This document shows, piece by piece, positions 1 to 8,719 of a stretch of 13,560 nucleotides of DNA (positions are counted from its first letter, which is position 1; each line of letters begins with the position of its first letter). Below the pieces are notes generated by a model. That model did no database searches, had not been told where the DNA came from, and was given only the letters and a program-made list of their open reading frames with translations. Both the position numbers and the translations under genes were made by a program. This DNA is from CAZCFB01 sp964511535 (GTDB taxonomy: Bacteria > Myxococcota_A > Polyangia > GCA-2747355 > CAZCFB01), in assembly GCA_964511535.1 (NCBI GenBank), contig CAZEFW010000197.1, forward strand, positions 1 through 13,560, read 5' to 3'.

Positions 1-82
<82 letters not shown>

Positions 83-1675
83 CTACTTCTTGATCACAAG
101 CAGCCTGCCCCGCAAATAGGCCATGTTCAGCGCGTTGAACTTCGGCTCGCTCAGGTACGACATGAAGTCGATCTTGGCGCCCGGCGCCGAGCCGGGCCCC
201 GCCTCCATGATGTTGAAGCCGGGGGTGTCGATGTGATGCGAGGTGGTGCGCCCGCCGTTGGTGAACGAGGCGTTGCGCTCGCCGCCGAACAGCCCGTTGG
301 GCGGCGGACCGTCGGGCACCAGCCCGAGGGAGTGGCCGATCTCGTGGGCCGTGAGCGCGCCGGCCAGGCGGCCGATGGTCTGGACGATGAACTTGAGCTT
401 GTCGTGGCGGCTGCGCGCCGCCGCGCTGGCGGTCTTGGGATCGAAGCCGCTGGCCAGGATGGTGGCGTCGAGGGCATGTTCGCCCACGCGCTTGCCGCCC
501 TCGCCCAGCTCCGGCAGGAAGTCTCCCAGCAGCTGGCGCAGGAGCATCTTCAGGGTGGCGTCCTTGCCCGCGGTGCGGGCGATAAACGCCAGGGCGCTGG
601 CCGTGAACACGCCCCTGCCCGGTGACAGGTTCGCCTCGTTGCGCAGGTTGCCCACGTCCCCGCCGCTGGCGCGGCCGATGTACGGCTTGGTGGGGTCGCC
701 GCCGCCCACCGAGATGCAGGAGAAGGGCCGGGTGGTGTCGGTGGCCTTGAGGGTGGAGGGCGAGAAGGTGGTGTAGTCCGGGGCCGCGGCGTCGCTGTCG
801 GACAGCAGCCTGATGTTCACCGCGCCGGGGGCTGTGGTGCCGTCCGCTTTCTGGCCGAAGGCCCGGCGCGCGGCGCCGAGCACCTCGCGCTCCATCCAGG
901 CCCGCATGATGGCGTTGGTGCCCGTGGCGGCGCCATTCTTGATCTTGGCCGCTGAGGGAAGCATGGCCGCGGTGGACAGCCCGGCGGCGCGCAGGTCCTC
1001 CTCGAAGTCGGCGATGCCGTTTTTGGCGAGGGTGGCGCTGATCTGCCACCAGCCGGACGCGTCCTTGCCGGATCCGATGGCGAAGATGTCCCGGCCGAAG
1101 ACCACCACCCAGGTGTCGAGCAGCCGGAATGGATCTTCGCGCCAGGTGCGGGCGCGTGCCTCCACGGTGAGGGCCGAAGTGCGCGGCGCGCCGCCGTCGG
1201 ACATGGTCGCGGTGAACGTGACCTTGCCCGCCGGGGCCGCCAGGCTGGCCGGCACCATCAGAGTGGCCCGGCCGGGCGTGCGGGTGAACTTGCTGGACAG
1301 GTCCGCCCCGGCCTTGACGCTGCCCAGGTCCCGATCGCAGGTCACCTTCAGCGACGCGATGTCCGCCTTGCTGCCCCGCCAGGTGACGTCCACGGTGAAG
1401 CCGTGGGTGGGCACCTGCAGGGAGAAGGCCGTGCTGCTGTTGTCGTTGGCGGTGAAGGGCACGCTGCCGTTCATGGCCGCGGGCACGTCGTCCACCGTGA
1501 GCAGCAGCGAGAAGGGCACGAAGGCGTCGGGGCCCAGGTCGCCGCCCGGGGCGTCGGCCGCGCTGGCGTCGGCCGCGCCGGCGTCCGGCTGCGAGGCGTC
1601 CAGGGTGACGGCGGCGTCGTCGGAGCACGCCGCCAGGAGGATCAGGACGCAGGGCGCCAGGTCAATTCTGCGCAT
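83..1675 (-). CDS. Secreted lipoprotein with HEIGH zinc-protease-like motif
   Basis: Predicted 530-residue lipoprotein of unknown function, probably exported and lipid-anchored. I chose the ATG at 1675 because it places a basic n-region (MRR) and hydrophobic stretch directly before a lipobox, L14-A-A-C17, and AAGG lies 6 nt upstream; an in-frame start at 1741 would add 22 residues that spoil the signal. Residues 18-51 form an Asp/Ala/Pro-rich linker, common in myxobacterial-type lipoproteins. Residues about 52-180 look like a beta-rich, Ig-like region (inference). Near the C-terminus H444-E-I-G-H448-S-L-G-L matches the zincin HExxH motif in metzincin style, and N488-I-M490 resembles a Met-turn. 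The canonical third zinc ligand position (454) is Pro; H480 or H481 are candidates. Peptidase activity is therefore plausible, not shown. It is the last gene of the four-gene minus-strand unit and overlaps the DUF1848 gene by 14 nt. Confidence 0.8.
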   Translation of the reverse strand: MRRIDLAPCVLILLAACSDDAAVTLDASQPDAGAADASAADAPGGDLGPDAFVPFSLLLTVDDVPAAMNGSVPFTANDNSSTAFSLQVPTHGFTVDVTWRGSKADIASLKVTCDRDLGSVKAGADLSSKFTRTPGRATLMVPASLAAPAGKVTFTATMSDGGAPRTSALTVEARARTWREDPFRLLDTWVVVFGRDIFAIGSGKDASGWWQISATLAKNGIADFEEDLRAAGLSTAAMLPSAAKIKNGAATGTNAIMRAWMEREVLGAARRAFGQKADGTTAPGAVNIRLLSDSDAAAPDYTTFSPSTLKATDTTRPFSCISVGGGDPTKPYIGRASGGDVGNLRNEANLSPGRGVFTASALAFIARTAGKDATLKMLLRQLLGDFLPELGEGGKRVGEHALDATILASGFDPKTASAAARSRHDKLKFIVQTIGRLAGALTAHEIGHSLGLVPDGPPPNGLFGGERNASFTNGGRTTSHHIDTPGFNIMEAGPGSAPGAKIDFMSYLSEPKFNALNMAYLRGRLLVIKK

Positions 1676-2468
1676 CGCTCGCCTTGGAGTAGCAGTAGAC
1701 GCACCCGGAGCCGCACCGGTCGGAGTACTTGCCGATGTCATGGCTCTGGGCGCAGTGGCAGTGACGGCGCTGGCTCGGATCCTCCGGTAGATCCAGAGGG
1801 AGCCGGCGCGGGTGCAGCGCGGCGGCCAGCGCCGGATCGATACAGGCCGCCTCGGTCAGGCCGCCGCCGCAGTCGGCCACGAGCTTCGGCTGGCAACATG
1901 CGGCCAGGGTGATGCCCTGGCTGGCGGCGATGTCGGCCAGGCGCAGGGCCGCCTCACGCTTGCGCTCGCGCGGGTGGCGCCGCAGCCCGTGGGCCTCGTA
2001 GGCAGGGGCCAGCGATCCCTTGAGGCTCATGAGCGCGGGGAACGAGATGACGCAGCGGCGGATCCCGAGGTCAGCCATGGGCCCGGCCAGCGCCTCGAAG
2101 TCAGCGGGCTTCATGGCCTCGAGGATCACCGGGTCGTAGCGCCAGATGATGCGGCGGGGCTCGCCCCCCAGGGCGGTGATGAGCCGGGGCAGCGTCTCCA
2201 GCACTCGCGCCGTCGAGGGCGCGCGCGGCTCCAGGGTCCCTGCCCCCAGGCCGGTGACCGTGAGCTGGACCAGGGGGTTCTCGATCTCCTCCCGCACCAT
2301 CCAGGCCAGGCGGCCGTCGTCACACAGCCGCCGGGGGTGGCGGGTCCAGAAGAACACCGAGTGCACCGGCTTGCGCAGGCGGGACAGCCTCGCGGCGCAC
2401 TCGTCGGCGTGAAACCCGGGCAGGTCCGTGCGGCGCGAGGCCGAGATGATGCGGTCAGGGGTGGTCAT
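1662..2468 (-). CDS. DUF1848 family protein
   Basis: 268-residue cytoplasmic protein recognised as DUF1848 by its N-terminal S-A-S-R-R-T-D-L-P motif (about residues 9-17) and a C-terminal cysteine cluster: C237-x-C239, then D-I-G, then C252-x3-C256-x2-C259 followed by Y. The last three cysteines have the spacing of the radical SAM 4Fe-4S motif but lie at the end of the chain instead of near the start, as is usual for DUF1848. An iron-sulfur, perhaps radical-SAM-like, protein with permuted order is an inference; no substrate is known to me. The ATG at 2468 lies 1 nt after the TAG of the RNA methyltransferase gene, with AGG 4 nt upstream, so translation is probably coupled. The length fits a full-length member. 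Confidence 0.85.
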   Translation of the reverse strand: MTTPDRIISASRRTDLPGFHADECAARLSRLRKPVHSVFFWTRHPRRLCDDGRLAWMVREEIENPLVQLTVTGLGAGTLEPRAPSTARVLETLPRLITALGGEPRRIIWRYDPVILEAMKPADFEALAGPMADLGIRRCVISFPALMSLKGSLAPAYEAHGLRRHPRERKREAALRLADIAASQGITLAACCQPKLVADCGGGLTEAACIDPALAAALHPRRLPLDLPEDPSQRRHCHCAQSHDIGKYSDRCGSGCVYCYSKASDAQN

Positions 2469-2469
2469 G

Positions 2470-3570
2470 CTACCTGTCCAACTGTAGCAGCCTCACCGGC
2501 AAGCCGCGGTTCTTCAGGCTGGCCAGGGTGCGCCATCGCAGGCCGGTCTGGCGCGGCAGATCTGCGTCGCCGTTTAGCAGCACAACCGGCCCCAGATCTG
2601 GTCGCCTGCGCAGCAGCTCGCCCAGGCGACCGGGCGCGCCGGCGCGTCCACGGGAGCGCCGGCCGTAGGGCGGGTTGCTCACCACGGCGGCCCCCTCGGG
2701 GATCTTGTCGGCCACCTCGGCGAAGTCGCCCAGCAGCCAGCGGATCTCGTCCCCGTGCTCCAGCGGGCGGGCGTTGGCGCGGGCGGCGTCCAGGGCGTCG
2801 GCGCTCCGGTCGGAGCCGATGATGGGCGCGAGCGGAGCGTGGGGCGCGGGCAGCGCCGCCTGCAAGTCAGCGAAGGCGCCGGCGTCGTGCACGGGCCAGT
2901 CCTCGCAGGCGAACCGTCGCTGCAGGCCAGGGGCCGCGCCGGTGGCCACGCCGAGGGCCTCCAGGGCGATGGTCCCGGCGCCGCAGAACGGGTCCCACAG
3001 CGGCTGCCCGGCGCGGTAGCCGGCCGCGGCCAGGGCGGCCGCCGCCAGGGTCTCGCGCAGTGGCGCCTCGCTCAGGTGCTTGCGGTAGCCCCGCCGGTGC
3101 AGCGGCTCGCCGGCCGCGTCCACGCTGATCTGACAGCGATCCTTGTTGAGGCGCACATGCACCCGCGCCTCGCCGGCTGGCTCGCGGCTGCCCAGGCGCT
3201 CGGCGAGCAGGGCCTGGATCCGCTCGGCCACGGCGTCCGAGTGGTACAGCGCCGACCGCTTGCAGGTGACCTGGATCCGGGGCATGGCCCCGCCGCGGGG
3301 CAGGTACGCGCTCCAGGCCTGCCGCCGGCAGTGCTCCACCAGCTCGTCGAAGGTGCGGGCGTCGAAGCCCCGGCCCAGGCGGACGCGCAGGGTCTCGGCC
3401 AGGCGGCTGCCCAGGGCGATGGCCCACAGCGTGCGCGGCGGCCCGGCCAGCTCCACGCCGCCGCTGGCCGTCACCGCCGATCGGGCCGGTACCAGGGACC
3501 GGAGCTCATCGAGAAGCAGGGGCTCGAGCCCCGGGATGACGCCGACGAAGATGCGGTAGACGGAGCTCAA
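2470..3570 (-). CDS. THUMP-domain class I SAM RNA methyltransferase (RlmL/COG0116-like)
   Basis: 366-residue predicted RNA N2-guanine methyltransferase. Residues 1 to about 165 form the N-terminal ferredoxin-like plus THUMP RNA-binding part, starting with V-Y-R-I-F-V-G-V-I-P-G-L-E. Residues about 170-366 are a Rossmann methyltransferase: D193-P-F-C-G-A-G-T200 is the SAM-binding motif I and N299-P-P-Y302 is motif IV of amino-group methyltransferases. It matches the RlmL/YpsC family (23S rRNA m2G), but is a single methyltransferase unit, unlike the fused RlmKL of enterobacteria. The exact target cannot be read from sequence. The only plausible start is TTG at 3570, immediately after the mutase stop TGA and in the same frame; there is no clear ribosome binding site, so re-initiation after the mutase is likely. 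Confidence 0.88.
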   Translation of the reverse strand: MSSVYRIFVGVIPGLEPLLLDELRSLVPARSAVTASGGVELAGPPRTLWAIALGSRLAETLRVRLGRGFDARTFDELVEHCRRQAWSAYLPRGGAMPRIQVTCKRSALYHSDAVAERIQALLAERLGSREPAGEARVHVRLNKDRCQISVDAAGEPLHRRGYRKHLSEAPLRETLAAAALAAAGYRAGQPLWDPFCGAGTIALEALGVATGAAPGLQRRFACEDWPVHDAGAFADLQAALPAPHAPLAPIIGSDRSADALDAARANARPLEHGDEIRWLLGDFAEVADKIPEGAAVVSNPPYGRRSRGRAGAPGRLGELLRRRPDLGPVVLLNGDADLPRQTGLRWRTLASLKNRGLPVRLLQLDR

Positions 3571-5190
<1,620 letters not shown>

Positions 5191-5221
5191 GACATGCTCC
5201 TGCCTGGTTATTGCTGAGGGA

Positions 5222-5250
5222 AGGCTACGGCGAGCAGCGCAGCAGGTCAA
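5222..5250 (-). promoter_or_regulatory. Sigma-70-type promoter for the mutase operon
   Basis: On the minus strand a -35 TTGACC (5250-5245), a 17-bp spacer and a -10 TAGCCT (5227-5222) are in order. The -35 matches consensus at five of six bases; the -10 keeps the TA...T framework only. A start of transcription near 5215 would leave a leader of about 25 nt containing the AGGAG ribosome binding site. The promoter lies downstream of the FGE-fold gene, so the mutase group can be expressed independently of it. Confidence 0.45.
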
Positions 5251-5288
5251 TCACGCGCGCCGGCAAGAGCCCTTTCAGCCATTCAATT

Positions 5289-5328
5289 CTGGCATCCTGG
5301 CATTCTGGCACGCTGGCATCCTGGCATT
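5289..5328. repeat. Five tandem copies of an 8-bp repeat, CTGGCAYN
   Basis: The units are CTGGCATC, CTGGCATT, CTGGCACG, CTGGCATC and CTGGCATT, with no bases between them. The array sits between the FGE-fold gene, whose stop begins 2 nt away at 5330, and the promoter of the mutase gene. The first two units recur as the last two, so a 24-bp higher-order period is visible. It is not self-complementary and so is not an obvious terminator. It is probably a simple microsatellite able to vary in copy number. Confidence 0.9.
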
Positions 5329-5329
5329 C

Positions 5330-6088
5330 TCACTCCCCCCCCTTCGCGCACCTGAACCCCAGATCCCGGTCCCGGTATCCCGGCGGGAACGCCAGCCGGT
5401 TCGCCCCCCGCGGCAGCACGAAGTACGAGCAGCATGACCCGCCGCGCACCACCTTCTTCGCCGCGCCCTCGCCCTTACCTTTTCTCGCGGCCTTGCGCCC
5501 CTTGCCCCCCTTGCCCTTGGGGTACGGCGCGTAGTCGTCCTGCACCCACTCCCAGACGTTGCCCGCCAGATCCTCCACGCCCTCGGGTGTTCGCCCGGTC
5601 GGCCGCTGCCCCACCGGCGTGATCCCCCCCGGGTTGATCCCCGCGCACGGGCCGGCGCCCGCGAAGTTGCCATAGTTCGCCCGCCGGCAGTCCGCCTCCT
5701 CGCCCCACGGGTACTCCCGCCCCAGCGGCCCCCGCGCCGCCCGCTCCCACTCGGCCTCGGTGGGCAGCCGCTTGCCAGCCCACCGGCAGTACGCCGCCGC
5801 CTGCCGCCAGGTGACCCCGATCACCGGAAGCTGCGGGCCGATCTGGCCCTCGTACTTGCGCGCCACGGTGCACCCCCCCGACGAGACGCACCGCCGGTAG
5901 TGCGCCTGGATCACCTCCTGCCGATCCATGAGGAACGCCCGGAGCTTCACCCGGTGCACGGGGCGCTCGTCCGGATCGCCGCGCTTGGAGCCGAGCTTCA
6001 CCGACCCGCCGGGGATGCGCACCATCTCCTGGGCAGAGGCCCTGCCCGCCACGCAGCAGACCAGCATCATGAGGATCGCGCTTCGCAC
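5330..6088 (-). CDS. Secreted FGE-sulfatase-fold (SUMF1-like) protein, probably not a formylglycine enzyme
   Basis: 252-residue protein with a Sec signal peptide (MRSAI...; cleavage predicted at A17-S-A19|Q20). The mature part is one FGE-sulfatase domain: M-V-R-I-P-G-G at 22-28, L108-P-T-E-A-E-W-E, D173-L-A-G-N-V-W-E-W181, R215-G-G-S218 and L243-G-F-R-C. True formylglycine-generating enzymes carry copper-binding cysteines 3 and 8 residues after the GGS serine; here those positions are S221 and P226, and cysteines are at 219-220 instead. I infer a structural or binding role, as in many non-catalytic members. A Lys/Gly-rich insert occupies residues 190-212. The start is GTG 6088, with no Shine-Dalgarno but a -10-like TACAAT 6 nt upstream; ATGs at residues 7 and 8 would remove the basic n-region. 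It is transcribed divergently from the MFS gene. Confidence 0.85.
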   Translation of the reverse strand: MRSAILMMLVCCVAGRASAQEMVRIPGGSVKLGSKRGDPDERPVHRVKLRAFLMDRQEVIQAHYRRCVSSGGCTVARKYEGQIGPQLPVIGVTWRQAAAYCRWAGKRLPTEAEWERAARGPLGREYPWGEEADCRRANYGNFAGAGPCAGINPGGITPVGQRPTGRTPEGVEDLAGNVWEWVQDDYAPYPKGKGGKGRKAARKGKGEGAAKKVVRGGSCCSYFVLPRGANRLAFPPGYRDRDLGFRCAKGGE

Positions 6089-6094
6089 GCGCTG

Positions 6095-6126
6095 ATTGTA
6101 GCGCCATTTGCCTCCCCCCGGGTCAA
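6095..6126 (-). promoter_or_regulatory. Promoter of the FGE-fold gene, possibly leaderless
   Basis: On the minus strand TTGACC (6126-6121) is followed after 20 bp by TACAAT (6100-6095), which matches the -10 consensus at five of six bases. Only six bases separate this hexamer from the GTG at 6088, so the expected transcription start falls on or beside the start codon. The 20-bp spacer is longer than usual, so the -35 assignment is weak and the -10 is the stronger element. Confidence 0.45.
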
Positions 6127-6149
6127 CGCCACCCCCCGGCCCTGATCCG

Positions 6150-6158
6150 TGCTATCAA
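6150..6158 (+). promoter_or_regulatory. Extended -10 for the MFS gene, possibly leaderless
   Basis: TG-C-TATCAA reads as an extended -10 element (TGn then a hexamer matching four of six bases). It ends 6 nt before the GTG at 6165, so transcription should begin at or next to the start codon. No -35 is visible, which extended -10 promoters tolerate. This mirrors the arrangement on the opposite strand. Confidence 0.35.
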
Positions 6159-6164
6159 CGAAGC

Positions 6165-7646
6165 GTGAAGCGCGAGACCCGCCCTACCCTCGTCACCGCC
6201 GCCCTGCTCCTGGGTACCTTCCTCGCATCCATGGACGTCAACATCGTGGCCACCTCCATGCCCACGGTGGCCAGCCAGCTCGGCGGCCTCGAGCTCTACG
6301 GATGGGTCTTCGCCGCCTACCTGCTCACGTCCACCACCACCCTCCCGCTCTACGGCCGCCTGGCCGACATCTACGGCCGCAAGCCGATGTACCTGCTCGC
6401 CGTGGCCCTGTTCCTGCTCGGCTCCGTGCTGTGCGGCCTCGCCCGCACCATGGAGCAGCTGATCCTGTTCCGCGCCTTGCAGGGGTTGGGCGCCGGGGGC
6501 CTCATCCCCATCACCCTCACCCTGTTCGGCGACATGTACCAGGCAGAGCGCCGGGCCCTGGTGCAGGGCATCTTCTCGGTGGTATGGGGCGTCTCCAGCG
6601 TCATCGGGCCGCTCATCGGCGGCGCCCTGGTGACCCTCGCGTCGTGGCCCTGGATCTTCTGGATCAACCTCCCCCTGGGGCTGGTCTCCACCGCGGTCTT
6701 CATCTTTGCCCTGCACGAGGATCCCGCCCTGCGACAGCGCGACCAGCGCCTCAACATGCCCTCGGCCGTGCTGCTCATCACCTGCTTCTCCTGCGCGCTG
6801 CTGGCGGTGCAGCGGCTGGGCGAGGGGGCCGCGACGTCCCCCTCGACGCTCATCGCCGCCGCCGCCGCCCTCGCCTCCGGGGCGCTGCACCTGCTGCTGG
6901 AGCGCCGCTCACCGGCGCCCATGTTCCCGCGGCCGGTGTTCGGCCACCGCGCCGCGGTGACCACCTACGTCCTCGGCCTCGCCTCGGGCGGCGTGCTGTT
7001 CGCCACGGTGGCCTACGTGCCCCTGTTCGTCCAGGGCGTGCTCGGACAGACCCCGACCCGCGCCGGCCTGGCCCTGATCCCCCTGTCCATCACCTGGACC
7101 GCCACCACCTTCACCATCGGCTGGCTCAGCAAGCGCGCCGGGTACCGCCCCCTGGTCCTCGCCGGGGCCGCGTTGATCCTGGCCGGAACCGCCCCGCTGC
7201 TCTTCCTGCGGGCGTCACCCTCCGAGGCGCTGCTCTACCTCGGCATGTCCATCATCGGCCTCGGCATGGCCAACGTCATCACCACGCCGACCATCGCGGT
7301 CCAGGACGTGATGCCCTACGCCCACCGCGCCATGGCCACCGCCATGATGCAGTTCACCCGCGCCATCAGCGGCACCTTCACCGTGGCCCTGCTCGGCCTC
7401 CAGGTCACCTCGGGCCTGCGCGAGATCCTGCCGCCAGGGGTGGAGCACCCGGGCGAGCTGCTGGACACCAGCCGCTGGGCGACGCTCCCGCCCGAGGTGC
7501 TGCAGCGCGCCACGGACGCCCTGGCGCAGGGCCTGGATCGGGCTTTCTGGGTCATGGCCGCCATGGCCTTCGCCGGCTTGCTGGTCTCCCTCGCGTTCCC
7601 GTCTCTCCGCATGGGCGCCAGCAGCCCGGATGGTCTACACTCCTGA
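6165..7646 (+). CDS. MFS drug-exporter family (DHA2/EmrB-QacA type)
   Basis: 493-residue inner-membrane transporter, probably a proton-driven exporter. Hydrophobic segments run through the whole chain, consistent with the 14-helix DHA2 group. Helix 1 holds D24 in the family's motif D position (L-A-S-M-D24-V-N-I-V); the loop after helix 2 has motif A, G64-R-L-A-D68-x-x-G71-R-K73; an antiporter motif C-like V-I-G-P-L-I-G-G follows in helix 5. The substrate is unknown. I chose GTG 6165; the frame is open back to a TTG at 6108, but that adds a Pro-rich, non-conserved leader. No Shine-Dalgarno is seen and a -10-like element lies just upstream. The gene ends 26 nt before hemE in the same direction, so co-transcription with the haem genes, and a role in tetrapyrrole efflux, can be imagined but not shown. 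Confidence 0.88.
   Translation: MKRETRPTLVTAALLLGTFLASMDVNIVATSMPTVASQLGGLELYGWVFAAYLLTSTTTLPLYGRLADIYGRKPMYLLAVALFLLGSVLCGLARTMEQLILFRALQGLGAGGLIPITLTLFGDMYQAERRALVQGIFSVVWGVSSVIGPLIGGALVTLASWPWIFWINLPLGLVSTAVFIFALHEDPALRQRDQRLNMPSAVLLITCFSCALLAVQRLGEGAATSPSTLIAAAAALASGALHLLLERRSPAPMFPRPVFGHRAAVTTYVLGLASGGVLFATVAYVPLFVQGVLGQTPTRAGLALIPLSITWTATTFTIGWLSKRAGYRPLVLAGAALILAGTAPLLFLRASPSEALLYLGMSIIGLGMANVITTPTIAVQDVMPYAHRAMATAMMQFTRAISGTFTVALLGLQVTSGLREILPPGVEHPGELLDTSRWATLPPEVLQRATDALAQGLDRAFWVMAAMAFAGLLVSLAFPSLRMGASSPDGLHS
7636..7641 (+). promoter_or_regulatory. Weak -10-like hexamer ahead of hemE
   Basis: TACACT lies inside the last codons of the MFS gene, 31 nt before the hemE start, and could give a short leader carrying the hemE ribosome binding site (AGAGGA, 7662-7667). 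No matching -35 is present at 16-18 bp. The haem operon may instead be read from the MFS promoter. Confidence 0.2.
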
Positions 7647-7672
7647 TCAACTCACGACCCCAGAGGAATACC

Positions 7673-8719
7673 ATGAGTAGAGCAACCCGCTTCCTCGACG
7701 CCTGCCTCCAGAAACCAGTGGACCGGACCCCGGTCTGGTTCATGCGACAGGCCGGCCGCTACCAGGCCAGCTACCGCGCGCTCAAGGAGCAGTACAGCTT
7801 CCTGGAGCTCTGCCGGACGCCGGAGCTGGCCACCCGGGTCACCATGGCCCCGGTGGACCAGTTCGAGGTGGACGCCGCGATCCTCTTCTCCGACATCCTC
7901 ATCGTGGTGGACGCCATGGGTGCGCCCATCTCCTTCCCCGTGGAGGGACCGGTGCTGGAGCGCCCGGTGCGCACCCCCGCGGACATCGACGCCCTGCGCA
8001 TCGCCGATCCCGCAGCCGACACCCCCTACGTGCTGGAGGCGGTGGGGCAGATCCGCCGCACCCTGGACGGCCGCGTGCCGCTCATCGGCTTCGCCGGCGC
8101 GCCGCTGACCCTGGCCTCATACCTGGTTGAGGGGGGCAACTCCAAGGGGTACCCCGCCCTGCGTGAGCTGCTCTTCGGCCAGCCCGACCAGGCCGAGCGC
8201 CTGCTGGACAAGCTGGCCCGCTCGGTCACGGCCTTGCTGCGCGCCCAGGTGGAGGCGGGCTGCCAGGCTGTCCAGCTGTTCGACTCCTGGGCCGGACTGC
8301 TGGGTCCGGAGGATTACCGCCGCATCTGCCTGCCGCACATGCAGCGCATCATGGAGGACCTGGCTGATCTGGGCGTACCGCGCATCGTGTTCGGCACCTC
8401 CACCCAGGCGCTGCTGGAGCAGCTCGCCTCCACCGGCGCCGAGGTCGTGGGCGTGGACTGGCGCGTGGACCTGACCGAGGCCCGACGCCTGGTGGGCCCG
8501 GCCCCTGCCCTGCAAGGCAACCTCGATCCGGGCTGCATGTTCCTGCCGCCGGACCAGCTCAAGGCGCGCATCGGCGATGTGTTGCGCAGCGCCGGCGACG
8601 GGCCGGGCCACATCTTCAACCTGGGCCATGGTCTGCTGCCCTCCACGCCGGAGGCCCAGGTGGCCCTGGCCATCGACGAGGTGCATCGCCAGTCCGCCCG
8701 CCCGGCGGCCGCCTCGTGA
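7673..8719 (+). CDS. hemE: Uroporphyrinogen decarboxylase
   Basis: 348-residue cytoplasmic enzyme that removes four carboxyl groups from uroporphyrinogen III to give coproporphyrinogen III. Both family signatures are present: P20-V-W-F-M-R25-Q-A-G-R29-Y, with the substrate-binding arginines, and G-F-A-G-A-P-L-T-L-A-S-Y-L-V-E-G-G in mid-chain. D74 in F-S-D-I-L corresponds to the catalytic aspartate, and N-L-G-H-G carries the conserved C-terminal histidine. Length is typical. The ATG at 7673 has AGAGGA 5 nt upstream. It opens the haem run and its TGA overlaps the GTG of hemN by 4 nt. No key residue is missing. Confidence 0.97.
   Translation: MSRATRFLDACLQKPVDRTPVWFMRQAGRYQASYRALKEQYSFLELCRTPELATRVTMAPVDQFEVDAAILFSDILIVVDAMGAPISFPVEGPVLERPVRTPADIDALRIADPAADTPYVLEAVGQIRRTLDGRVPLIGFAGAPLTLASYLVEGGNSKGYPALRELLFGQPDQAERLLDKLARSVTALLRAQVEAGCQAVQLFDSWAGLLGPEDYRRICLPHMQRIMEDLADLGVPRIVFGTSTQALLEQLASTGAEVVGVDWRVDLTEARRLVGPAPALQGNLDPGCMFLPPDQLKARIGDVLRSAGDGPGHIFNLGHGLLPSTPEAQVALAIDEVHRQSARPAAAS

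Noticed and set aside
1676..1741. Upstream in-frame start of the lipoprotein gene at 1741
   Set aside because: It would place 22 polar residues before the signal peptide and lengthen the overlap with the DUF1848 gene; the ATG at 1675 has AAGG at proper spacing.
5289..5328. Possible CRISPR array
   Set aside because: Units are 8 bp and contiguous, with no spacers and no cas genes in the window.
5191..5329. Cobalamin riboswitch ahead of the B12-dependent mutase
   Set aside because: The predicted leader is only about 25 nt and the region shows no B12-box-like sequence or suitable stems.
6149..7672. Frame open upstream of hemE through the whole MFS gene
   Set aside because: The upstream part is a Pro/Arg/His-rich shadow of the MFS gene; hemE has its own ATG and ribosome binding site at 7673.
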